A stretch of 5,523 nt of DNA from Thiobacillus sp. (GCA_018780025.1 JADMKH010000116.1:1-5523), one strand, 5' to 3'. Shown: positions 1 to 5,462, counted from the stretch's first letter. The notes: generated by a model from the letters alone, not told the origin. Made by a program: numbers and translations.

Positions 1-16
1 ACAACTACCGCAACAA

Positions 17-26
17 CACCCACACC
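17..26 (-). promoter_or_regulatory. boxC-like element of rrn leader
   Basis: The minus strand reads GGTGTGGGTG. This resembles the GT-rich boxC that follows boxA in 16S leaders of E. coli and many betaproteobacteria. It lies 14 bases downstream of boxA. The identification rests on sequence likeness and position only. Confidence 0.55.
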
Positions 27-40
27 TATCGGCTGTAAAT

Positions 41-52
41 TGTTAAAGATCA
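41..52 (-). promoter_or_regulatory. boxA antitermination element
   Basis: The minus strand reads TGATCTTTAACA, one mismatch from the E. coli rrn boxA TGCTCTTTAACA, and continues into ATTTA as in many rrn leaders. In the nascent RNA, boxA binds the NusB-NusE (S10) pair, which protects rRNA transcription from Rho and helps processing. Its place after a strong promoter and before a boxC-like element supports the call. Confidence 0.85.
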
Positions 53-60
53 ATCGATTA

Positions 61-100
61 GCACCTCAGCTTTCGCTTACATCGCCGTTTCGAGAGGTGC
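61..100 (-). promoter_or_regulatory. boxB-like leader hairpin upstream of boxA
   Basis: A perfect 7-bp inverted repeat (GCACCTC at 100-94, GAGGTGC at 67-61 on the minus strand) encloses 26 bases. Those include a small AGC/GCT stem closed by a GAAA tetraloop (77-68). It sits 8 bases before boxA, where rrn leaders carry boxB. The first bases of the outer stem lie at or before the expected start of the P1 transcript, so the full 7-bp stem may form only in RNA that reads in from upstream. Confidence 0.6.
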
Positions 101-102
101 GC

Positions 103-130
103 ATTCTACGTGGTTTACATAAAACGTCAA
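103..130 (-). promoter_or_regulatory. rRNA operon promoter (P1-type, sigma70)
   Basis: The minus strand shows -35 TTGACG (130-125), a 16-bp spacer and -10 TAGAAT (108-103), followed by the GC-rich discriminator GCGC. These are the marks of growth-rate and ppGpp/DksA-controlled rRNA promoters: strong hexamers, a spacer slightly below 17 bp and a GC-rich start region. The expected start is near 96-98. The bases just upstream of the -35 (131-145) are AT-rich and include the palindrome ATTTCGAAAT (136-145), a plausible UP element, and they run into the 3' end of the tRNA-fMet gene. Confidence 0.8.
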
Positions 131-136
131 CACTTA
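125..136 (-). repeat. 12-bp direct repeat, copy at rRNA promoter -35
   Basis: The minus strand reads TAAGTGTTGACG. The same 12 bases recur at 294-283, in each case containing the -35 hexamer of a stable-RNA promoter. Flanks differ on both sides of the repeat. Confidence 0.7.
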
Positions 137-144
137 TTTCGAAA

Positions 145-221
<77 letters not shown>

Positions 222-258
222 CCTGTCGCAATTAAAACTGCGTCAATCGAGAAGCGGA

Positions 259-288
259 ACTATAGCAAAGCGTTCCATACCCCGTCAA
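259..288 (-). promoter_or_regulatory. tRNA-fMet promoter (sigma70-type)
   Basis: The minus strand shows -35 TTGACG (288-283), an 18-bp spacer and -10 TATAGT (264-259). The start should fall near 252, giving a 5' leader of about 30 nt to be removed by RNase P and other nucleases before the tRNA begins at 221. The hexamers match consensus at 5 of 6 positions each. Confidence 0.7.
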
Positions 289-294
289 CACTTA
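283..294 (-). repeat. 12-bp direct repeat, copy at tRNA-fMet promoter -35
   Basis: This is the second copy of TAAGTGTTGACG (see 125-136). Both copies place the TTGACG -35 hexamer at the same place within the repeat, so extra matched bases extend 6 bp upstream of the -35. Confidence 0.7.
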
Positions 295-389
295 ACCGCT
301 CTATTTATCAGGGCTACGCAAGCCGGAGACAATATCCACAATGTTTTCAACAGGCTGGCAAGAATACGCCCACCACACATCAGTAAACG

Positions 390-408
390 GAAGGGGGAGC
401 CCCCCTTC
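390..408. repeat. perfect GC-rich hairpin, role unknown
   Basis: GAAGGGGG (390-397) and CCCCCTTC (401-408) form an 8-bp perfect stem with a 3-base loop. Neither strand continues into a T run, so it is not a standard intrinsic terminator. It lies between divergent genes: about 100 bp upstream of the tRNA-fMet promoter on one side and about 60 bp upstream of the candidate dehydrogenase promoter on the other. It could be a barrier to read-through, a nucleoid-protein site or a relic. Confidence 0.5.
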
Positions 409-468
409 AACGCGCTGAAATCCGGAAAACCAGCTCAAACAATGTGCGGACGGTACGGTGGCTAACCC

Positions 469-497
469 TTACCATCCTGCTATTCACCATGAATAAT
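469..497 (+). promoter_or_regulatory. candidate promoter of the alcohol dehydrogenase gene
   Basis: TTACCA (469-474), a 17-bp spacer and AATAAT (492-497) match the sigma70 hexamers at 4 of 6 and 5 of 6 positions. The start would fall near 504, only about 5 bases before the ATG at 509, implying an almost leaderless message. That fits the lack of a visible Shine-Dalgarno there. The -35 is weak and the call is tentative. Confidence 0.3.
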
Positions 498-508
498 GAA
501 CTTCAGTC

Positions 509-1696
509 ATGCATATAACCGACTTCTCTGTCTCACGCTTGCCTCGCATCGAGTTTGGCTCGGGGGCGCTTGCCAAATTGCCGTCCATTGCCCGTAAATA
601 CGGTACTCGTGCGCTGCTGGTGACGGGGGCGAGTTCATTCAGGCGCACGCCACTATGGTCGGCGGTCACAGCAGGCTTCAATGCGCACGGCATTACGTGG
701 CTGGACCTCGCAATACCGGGCGAGCCCTCGCCACACATGGTGAACGAGGCCGTGCGTACCCTACGTTCGGAGGGGATTGAGGTGGTCATCGGCATCGGCG
801 GCGGCAGCGCGCTGGATGCTGCCAAGGCGATTGCCGGCCTGCTCAAGCCCGGCAATTCGGTGATGGACCACCTGGAAGGCGTGGGGCCTGAGTTGCCCTA
901 CTCGGGCCCGAGCACGCCATTTATAGCGGTGCCTACCACGGCCGGCACCGGCTCTGAGGCCACCAGGAATGCCGTATTGAGCGTGCAGGGCCCCGACGGT
1001 TTCAAGAAGTCGTTCCGCGACGAGCAATTGGTGGCGGAAGTTGCGCTAGTCGACCCGGACCTCTTGGCCACGTGCCCACCCGCCGTGATTGCGGCCAACG
1101 GTATGGATGCGTTCACCCAGTTGCTGGAATCCTACGTCTCCAGCCGGGCGGCACCGCTGACCGATTCGCTCGCCTGGGGCGGGATCAAGGCCGCACGCGA
1201 CGGACTTCTGTCCTTGTATGCCGACGCCGGAGACGTGACGGCGCGCAAACGGATGGCGTATGCGGCGATGGTGTCGGGCATCACGCTGGCGCAGGTGGGG
1301 CTTGGTTCGGTGCATGGGCTGGCTGCACCGCTGGGGGCTTTTTTCCCGATTCCGCATGGCGTGGCGTGCGGCACGCTGGTCGCAACGGCCACGCGCGTCA
1401 ATATCGACTCCCTGCGCAATCGCGAACCGGGCCATCCGGCGCTGGAGAAGTATGCGCAGGTGGGTCGTTTGCTGAGCAAACAGGGGCAACTGGACCGGGA
1501 TGCGGCCCATACCGCACTACTCGAAGTACTGGAAAGCTGGACACGCGCACTGATGCTTCCCACCCTGGCGCATTACGGGGTGACACCCGCCGACATCCCG
1601 CGCATTGTGGCCAACAGCCGTGGCAGCAGCATGAAAACCAATCCGGTTCAGCTTAGAGATGAGGACATTACGGCGATTCTTTTCGCGCGGATTTAA
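509..1696 (+). CDS. iron-containing (group III) alcohol dehydrogenase family protein
   Basis: This 395-aa protein belongs by sequence to the Fe-dependent alcohol dehydrogenase / dehydroquinate-synthase-like superfamily, whose members oxidise alcohols or reduce aldehydes with NAD(P) in the cytoplasm. The N-terminal Rossmann-like half has PRIEFGSGAL (12-21), GGGSALDAAK (97-106) and TTAGTGSE (143-150), which bind the dinucleotide. The helical C-terminal half carries the metal site: D200, H269 and H283 (in PHGVA) are kept. The usual second ligand His is Q204, and the His normally four residues after H269 is A273. Some family branches do use Gln there as far as I recall, so metal use is open. Length is typical (380-400). 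ATG 509 is the first start after an in-frame stop at 497; no clear Shine-Dalgarno precedes it. The next gene starts 68 bp on without a visible terminator. The substrate cannot be told from the sequence. Confidence 0.93.
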   Translation: MHITDFSVSRLPRIEFGSGALAKLPSIARKYGTRALLVTGASSFRRTPLWSAVTAGFNAHGITWLDLAIPGEPSPHMVNEAVRTLRSEGIEVVIGIGGGSALDAAKAIAGLLKPGNSVMDHLEGVGPELPYSGPSTPFIAVPTTAGTGSEATRNAVLSVQGPDGFKKSFRDEQLVAEVALVDPDLLATCPPAVIAANGMDAFTQLLESYVSSRAAPLTDSLAWGGIKAARDGLLSLYADAGDVTARKRMAYAAMVSGITLAQVGLGSVHGLAAPLGAFFPIPHGVACGTLVATATRVNIDSLRNREPGHPALEKYAQVGRLLSKQGQLDRDAAHTALLEVLESWTRALMLPTLAHYGVTPADIPRIVANSRGSSMKTNPVQLRDEDITAILFARI

Positions 1697-1753
1697 TCGC
1701 TTTACACTCAAGTTGCCCTCTCGCCCGCCGCTATTTCGGTGACGCAATTACCT

Positions 1754-1757
1754 GGAA
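1754..1757 (+). promoter_or_regulatory. ribosome binding site of lemA
   Basis: GGAA lies 7 bases before the ATG at 1765. It is modest, but it supports this start over later in-frame ATGs because it leaves the N-terminal membrane segment intact. No convincing promoter or terminator is visible in the 68-bp gap 1697-1764. Confidence 0.5.
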
Positions 1758-1764
1758 CGCAAGC

Positions 1765-2337
1765 ATGTCCGGCCTCCTGATTTTTTTTATCGTGCTCGCC
1801 CTTCCCGCCATTTTTGGCGTATTCCTGTTTAACCAGTTGGTGGCGCTGAAACACAACGTCGGCAAGGCCTGGTCGAATATCGACATCCTGCTTAAACAGC
1901 GTCACGACGAATTGCCCAAGCTGGTCGAGACCTGCAAGCAGTACATGAAGTTTGAGCAGGAAACGCTGGAAAAGGTGATGCAGGCCCGTAGCCAGGTCGC
2001 CAGTGCGCGCGAATCGCACAACATTCCTGCACTGGGTCAGGCTGAAGGCGCCTTGCGGCTGGGTCTGGGCAACCTGTTCGCGGTCGCAGAAGCCTACCCT
2101 GAGCTCAAAACCAACGAAACTTTCCAGCATCTGCAAGCCCGTATCACGGGCCTGGAAAACGCCATTGCCGACCGCCGCGAGTTTTATAACGATACGGTCA
2201 ACGTCAACAATGTGCGGGTCGAACAGTTCCCGGACACCGTGGTGGCACGCCTATTCGGCTTCCGCCAGTTTTCGTTGCTGCGGTTTGCAACCGAAGAGAA
2301 GAAAGACGTTGATCTGAAGCAGCTCTTCAATCACTGA
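1765..2337 (+). CDS. lemA: LemA family membrane-anchored protein
   Basis: The 190-aa protein has the full LemA layout. A single N-terminal membrane segment (about 3-22) is followed by a long helical domain. Family blocks are visible: NIDILLKQRHDELPKLV (38-54), LFAVAEAYPELKTNE (104-118), a RREFYND block (137-143) and an EQFP...FGF block (153-166). LemA proteins are 180-200 aa, so it is complete. Their fold is a helix bundle on the membrane surface; their biochemical role is not settled, though they often sit next to membrane proteins of unknown function or putative peptidases. Here the TGA overlaps the ATG of the following GIDE-domain gene (TGATG, 2335-2339), so the two are very likely co-translated and may act together. 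Codons 6-8 lie over a run of eight T (1781-1788). Confidence 0.95.
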   Translation: MSGLLIFFIVLALPAIFGVFLFNQLVALKHNVGKAWSNIDILLKQRHDELPKLVETCKQYMKFEQETLEKVMQARSQVASARESHNIPALGQAEGALRLGLGNLFAVAEAYPELKTNETFQHLQARITGLENAIADRREFYNDTVNVNNVRVEQFPDTVVARLFGFRQFSLLRFATEEKKDVDLKQLFNH

Positions 2338-3239
2338 TGCTCCCTCTTCGCTGGGGGGTCGAATGGCAGCACGACACGGCCAACTTCGCATTGGGCGGCG
2401 GAAACTTGCTGATTCTGCTGATCGGCTTTTATCAACCGTCACGATTGGGTTGGCAAATCAGTCTTGTGCTGGTTGGGCTCACCAGCTTTGGAGCCTGGTA
2501 TGCCAACCTCAAGCGCTATCGAACCGTGGCCGACACACCCACTTCGCGCATCGCATCGGCGCCGCAGGGGTATATTGAAATTGTCGGACGCGGCAAGCAG
2601 CCGCCCGGCGTCGCGCTGGCCAGCCCGCTGACCGGCTTGCCCTGCCTGTGGTATCGCTATCGAGTCGAGCGCCAACACGATAACCACTGGGAATACGTTT
2701 CATCTGGCATCTCGACTGACACCTTTGGCGTGGACGATGGCAGCGGCCGTATATTGATCGATCCCGAAGGCGCGGAGATCATCACGCCACGCAAACAGGT
2801 TTCGAATTCGGGCGGCTACCGCACCACCGAATGGACGCTCATCGAAGGCGAAACGATTTATGTCATTGGCGAACACGTCACGCTGGGCGGCCCTGGTGCC
2901 GTGTTCGATAAAAAAGCAGACCTTTCCGCGTTACTGACTGAATGGAAGCAAAATAAACCGGCCCTGCTGGGGTGGTTCGATGCCAATCGCGATGGAGAAA
3001 TCAGTCTGGACGAGTGGGAACACGCGCGCCAGACCGCATCCAGGGAAGTAGACCGCGACCATTTCAATATGCGCCTATCCGATGGCATCCATCTCATACA
3101 GAAACCCGCGCATGGCCAAGCGTTTTTAATCGCCAACCGTGAAGTCACTTCACTGGTACGCCACTTTCGCTTGTGGAGTTGGGCACATCTCGGCTTTATG
3201 CTGGCGGCATTGTTGGGATTGATCCTGATCGCGCATTAG
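2337..3239 (+). CDS. GIDE-domain membrane protein with an EF-hand
   Basis: This 300-aa protein starts inside the lemA stop codon (TGATG) with no strong Shine-Dalgarno, so translation probably depends on coupling. Membrane segments are seen at about 19-33, 38-57 and 283-298. Between them, about 78-185 resembles the GIDE domain of the eukaryotic mitochondrial E3 ligase MUL1: conserved-looking stretches are SPLTGLPCLWYRYRVE (96-111), DDGSGRILIDPEGAEI (133-148) and a GE..YVIG-type block (171-178). Databases often call such proteins E3 ubiquitin ligase, but there is no RING finger here (only one Cys, C103), so ligase activity is not supported. Residues 215-226 form a canonical EF-hand loop with D215, N217, D219, G220, I222, S223 and E226, flanked by helix-like stretches, so Ca2+ binding is likely. 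Basic residues after the second segment (K59, R60, R62) favour a cytoplasmic central domain, but this is uncertain. Confidence 0.85.
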   Translation: MLPLRWGVEWQHDTANFALGGGNLLILLIGFYQPSRLGWQISLVLVGLTSFGAWYANLKRYRTVADTPTSRIASAPQGYIEIVGRGKQPPGVALASPLTGLPCLWYRYRVERQHDNHWEYVSSGISTDTFGVDDGSGRILIDPEGAEIITPRKQVSNSGGYRTTEWTLIEGETIYVIGEHVTLGGPGAVFDKKADLSALLTEWKQNKPALLGWFDANRDGEISLDEWEHARQTASREVDRDHFNMRLSDGIHLIQKPAHGQAFLIANREVTSLVRHFRLWSWAHLGFMLAALLGLILIAH

Positions 3240-3247
3240 CCGAGGGC

Positions 3248-3276
3248 TTGCCCTGACCGGCTTCGCTGGCTATAGT
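3248..3276 (+). promoter_or_regulatory. promoter of the small acidic protein gene
   Basis: TTGCCC (3248-3253), a 17-bp spacer and TATAGT (3271-3276) fit a sigma70 promoter. The expected start near 3283 leaves a very short leader that contains the Shine-Dalgarno. A short dyad AGGGC-TT-GCCCT (3243-3254) overlaps the -35; its stem is too short and lacks a T run, so it is not called as a terminator of the GIDE gene. Confidence 0.55.
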
Positions 3277-3285
3277 CAGAAGCGC

Positions 3286-3290
3286 GGAGG
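3286..3290 (+). promoter_or_regulatory. strong ribosome binding site of the acidic protein gene
   Basis: GGAGG lies 7 bases before the ATG at 3298. It is the strongest Shine-Dalgarno in the window and fixes the start of a small gene that might otherwise be doubted. Confidence 0.8.
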
Positions 3291-3297
3291 ACTGTCC

Positions 3298-3573
3298 ATG
3301 AAACACCCCATACCCGAAACGCCCCCTGACTACGATCACACTCGCATTGTCGAACGCCCCGATGGCTGCTACTGGGTCGATGCGGAAACAGGCGAGGAAT
3401 ACGGCCCCTTTGCCAATTTGATGGAAGCCGTTCAGGACATGGAGTACAACGCCGACAGCGACTACGAACCCGGCGAGACAGTGGAAGAAGCCGAAGAGGA
3501 ACTGGGCATCACCGACTGGATCGACCCGGACACGGGCGACCCCGGCGAGGCCTCTCACCGTCCCATAGACTGA
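3298..3573 (+). CDS. small, highly acidic conserved-type hypothetical protein
   Basis: This 91-aa protein has no function I can name. It has 27 Asp/Glu against 4 Lys/Arg, so it is strongly acidic, and shows no signal peptide or membrane segment: a soluble cytoplasmic protein. Visible features are VERPDGCYW (18-26), ETGEEYGPF (30-38, a turn-rich region), a helix-like LMEAVQDME (41-49), an acidic stretch EEAEEELGI (63-71) and a DWIDPDTG block (73-80). I recall similar short proteins in betaproteobacteria but cannot confirm it here. A promoter (3248-3276) and GGAGG at 7 bases support expression separate from the GIDE gene 58 bp upstream. Its last 19 bp overlap the end of the converging membrane-protein gene. 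The acidic, aromatic-bearing sequence could suit binding of a basic protein or mimicry of nucleic acid; this is speculation. Confidence 0.8.
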   Translation: MKHPIPETPPDYDHTRIVERPDGCYWVDAETGEEYGPFANLMEAVQDMEYNADSDYEPGETVEEAEEELGITDWIDPDTGDPGEASHRPID

Positions 3574-4001
3574 TCCTGTTCCGGTGATTGCCTCACTGCA
3601 CAAACCGAAGCGGATTCCGCCAAACGCGCCTCCTGCTCAAACACGTTGTCGCGATAGGGACACCCCCCACGCAGCCAGGCATACAGCCCTGCCAAGGGAT
3701 ACAACGCCAGCAACAACACGCCCCAACGCTCGAACTGCCTGACGTGCACGCGCTCGTGAATGCGCGTGGCGTCCAGGGCTTCGAGGGACAGCCCCACAAC
3801 CACGTGGCCCAATGTGATGGCGGCCACCGGTCCACTGAACGGAAATCCCCGCTGCAGCACCCAGGCAGGCCACCCCCCGGCGGCTTCCAGCACGCCCTCC
3901 ACTTGCTGCACCACCCCACCGCTGCCGTGCGCCATCAACACCACAACCATGCCCAACAAGGTAACGGGCAACGCCCAAAGGGTTTGCAGCAACCTCAACA
4001 T
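3555..4001 (-). CDS. small membrane protein with HExxH motif, function unknown
   Basis: This 148-aa protein has hydrophobic segments at about 4-24, 57-73 and 93-109. Before the third lies ALDATRIHERVHVRQFERWG (75-94), which contains an HExxH motif (H82, E83, H86) as in zinc metallopeptidases; no third metal ligand can be assigned with certainty (E91 is one candidate). A PYRDNVFEQEAR block follows (115-126), then a polar tail. The HERVHVRQ...RWG pattern is one I associate with a conserved bacterial family of unknown role; protease activity is not shown. The ATG directly abuts the TGA of the upstream reductase gene (TGA 4004-4002, ATG 4001-3999), which indicates one operon and coupled translation. 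The 3' end overlaps the converging acidic-protein gene by 19 bp. A plus-strand frame over the same DNA (3588-4022) looks like a shadow. Confidence 0.83.
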   Translation of the reverse strand: MLRLLQTLWALPVTLLGMVVVLMAHGSGGVVQQVEGVLEAAGGWPAWVLQRGFPFSGPVAAITLGHVVVGLSLEALDATRIHERVHVRQFERWGVLLLALYPLAGLYAWLRGGCPYRDNVFEQEARLAESASVCAVRQSPEQDQSMGR

Positions 4002-5462
4002 TCAGGCGGCCATCTCGCTTGAAAACCAGCGCGCGCCATGCAAGCCTTCGCGCACGAAATGTTCGTAAGCCCGTTCCAGCTGCGTCGCCGTGCCCACCGC
4101 ATAGACATCGAAGCGATGCATGTCCGGATAATCTGCCACAATACTTTTCAGCAAGGCATCCAGATCGTCGGTTGGCGGATGCGGCAGGTAGTTGAAATTG
4201 TCCAGCGCATCGGCCCAGGCGCGGCACAGGTTGTCCTGATAAAGACCGGTATCGTCGGCCAGCCAGTGCAGGTCCATCGACTCGGTAAGATCCAGCGACA
4301 TGGCGTGCTGGATCAGGCTCTTGATGGGTGCAAAGCCCGCGCCAAACGCGAGAAAAATAATCGGGCGCGGCGAGTCTTCGTCCAGCACGAATTCGCCATA
4401 AGGCCCTTCCACTTCAACGGTGTCATTGGCTTTCAAGTCAGAGAATACGGCTTCGGAAAAGGCATCGCCTTGTCGACGCGGAATCTGCATCTCGATGTGA
4501 CGGTCTTCACAGGGGCAACTGGCGATGGCATAGCGCCCGCTGCTTCCATTGATTCTGATCTGGACGCTCTGTCCGCCCAGAAACCGCAGCCGCTGACTAC
4601 GCGGTGCCAGAATATGCAGCGCAGCCATTTGGGGATTGAACACTTCAACCGATTTCACCCTGGCAGTGAGTTGCTGCACCGGAATATCGCGCGCGCCCGC
4701 CACACTGGATTCGATCACCACATCGTTCACCGGGGCGTATGCACACAACAGGATCACCCCGGCGTCCTTTTCCGCCTGCTTCAGCACATAGTCGTGCGCA
4801 TGGACCTTTTTCACTTCGCCCGACACCACACGCGCCTTGCAATCGCCGCAATTGCCATTGCTGCAGCCATAGTTCAGCGACACGCCATTGCGCAAGGCCG
4901 CTTCCAGCAAAGTATCGTTCCCTTCCACAAAAAACTCGTGACCGCTGGGCAAAATGGTGACAGTCGGCGCCATGATTTTCAGTATCCTGTCTTGGGCAAT
5001 GACGGCCTGCGCCTGCACTGCATCCTGGGGTAATTCATTTAAATTGCGCAGCAAAAACGCACGCACACTGTGCAAGGCGTGATGGGTTTCCATGCTCGCG
5101 CCTTCATCCATTTCATCGATCTTCTCGTCCAGCCAGAGCATCACGTTCCCGTAATGTTTAAGCAAGGCTTTAGCCGTCGCGTAGTCGTCACCCATCTCGT
5201 TCAGGCGCGCCACCAACACATCCTTGTCAGGCAGTGCCCGCTCGCGCACCCGTTTGGCGAATGCCCTGTCCTTGATTTCGGTGACCCGGCGGAACTCCGC
5301 ATCGTCATCCCACTTCACTTCGGGAAACGCGCGCAGCAGCTCGTCGAGTTCGATCATGCCGTCGAACGTCGCCAGGGTGTCGTGACGGATCATTTCCTGC
5401 AAAACATGGCGGGACTGACCTACCAGACGCGCCACCCGGGAAAGCGGAAGTAAATGGCTCAT
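4002..5462 (-). CDS. 2Fe-2S ferredoxin/FAD/NAD(P) oxidoreductase with N-terminal helix-turn-helix-like domain
   Basis: The product is 486 aa from ATG 5462, or 488 aa from an in-frame TTG at 5468 (residue numbers below follow 488). Residues 5-52 look like a MerR/excisionase-type helix-turn-helix (SRVARLVGQSRHVLQ, then a DTLATFDG turn), followed by a charged helical region to about 160. At 168-256 is a plant-type ferredoxin domain with C202, C207, C210 and C242 (C-x4-C-x2-C-x31-C), binding 2Fe-2S. At 262-364 is a flavin domain with GRYAIAS (311-317) and GPYGEF (355-360). At 367-488 is the NAD(P) domain with GAGFAPIKS (376-384) and VYAVGT (455-460). The C-terminal 320 residues match the layout of phenol hydroxylase, MMO and CDP-glucoseen reductases, which pass electrons from NAD(P)H through flavin to 2Fe-2S and a partner. 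No membrane segment is seen. The partner is unknown; the abutting HExxH membrane protein is the only neighbour in hand. Confidence 0.92.
   Translation of the reverse strand: MSHLLPLSRVARLVGQSRHVLQEMIRHDTLATFDGMIELDELLRAFPEVKWDDDAEFRRVTEIKDRAFAKRVRERALPDKDVLVARLNEMGDDYATAKALLKHYGNVMLWLDEKIDEMDEGASMETHHALHSVRAFLLRNLNELPQDAVQAQAVIAQDRILKIMAPTVTILPSGHEFFVEGNDTLLEAALRNGVSLNYGCSNGNCGDCKARVVSGEVKKVHAHDYVLKQAEKDAGVILLCAYAPVNDVVIESSVAGARDIPVQQLTARVKSVEVFNPQMAALHILAPRSQRLRFLGGQSVQIRINGSSGRYAIASCPCEDRHIEMQIPRRQGDAFSEAVFSDLKANDTVEVEGPYGEFVLDEDSPRPIIFLAFGAGFAPIKSLIQHAMSLDLTESMDLHWLADDTGLYQDNLCRAWADALDNFNYLPHPPTDDLDALLKSIVADYPDMHRFDVYAVGTATQLERAYEHFVREGLHGARWFSSEMAA

Larger units (their letters stand above)
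1..98 (-). other. rRNA operon 5' leader (external transcribed spacer), partial
   Basis: Read on the minus strand, this stretch begins just downstream of a strong rRNA-type promoter. It then contains, in order, a hairpin (100-61), a boxA antitermination element (52-41) and a boxC-like element (26-17). That is the order boxB/boxA/boxC found in bacterial rrn leaders ahead of 16S rRNA. The 16S gene itself should lie to the left, outside the window, and no rRNA sequence is visible here. The leader would let RNA polymerase load the Nus antitermination complex and would pair with distal spacer RNA for RNase III processing (known for the family). The window edge inside an rRNA leader could reflect a contig break at a repeated operon, which is inference. 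Confidence 0.85.
222..508. other. intergenic region between divergent tRNA-fMet and alcohol dehydrogenase genes
   Basis: This holds no convincing gene. Its left part carries the tRNA-fMet promoter (259-288, minus). The middle has a single DnaA-box-like 9-mer ATATCCACA at 332-340 and a perfect GC-rich hairpin at 390-408. The right end has a weak candidate promoter (469-497, plus) for the dehydrogenase gene. An open frame crossing the tRNA on the plus strand gives the well-known spurious tRNA-antisense peptide and is not a gene. Confidence 0.7.

Noticed and set aside
241..246. A third TTGACG on the minus strand inside the tRNA leader
   Set aside because: The only -10-like sequence (TTTAAT) is about 8 bp away, so no usable promoter spacing exists.
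332..340. DnaA-box-like ATATCCACA
   Set aside because: A single 9-mer with one mismatch, with no cluster of boxes, no AT-rich unwinding region and no dnaA/dnaN nearby, so no origin can be claimed.
489..518. Nine-codon upstream frame (MNNELQSCI) overlapping the dehydrogenase start
   Set aside because: It has no ribosome binding site and no features of a leader peptide; it is likely chance.
1072..1656. Long second plus-strand frame inside the dehydrogenase gene, and several minus-strand frames there
   Set aside because: They are rich in Arg, Gly, Ala and Cys without any motif, as expected for shadow frames; the dehydrogenase frame has clear family motifs throughout.
2337..3239. Calling the GIDE-domain protein an E3 ubiquitin ligase
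   Set aside because: There is no RING finger and only one cysteine in 300 residues, so the enzymatic name is not supported.
3243..3254. AGGGC-TT-GCCCT dyad after the GIDE gene as a terminator
   Set aside because: Only 5 bp with a 2-base loop, no T run, and it overlaps the -35 of the next promoter.
3588..4022. Plus-strand frame of 144 codons opposite the HExxH gene
   Set aside because: His-, Gln- and Pro-rich with no motif or ribosome binding site; the minus strand has membrane segments, HExxH and operon coupling.
4038..5033. Plus-strand frame of 331 codons opposite the reductase gene
   Set aside because: Antisense to conserved ferredoxin and FAD/NAD(P) domains; its composition (many His, Gln, Arg) is that of a reverse-frame shadow.
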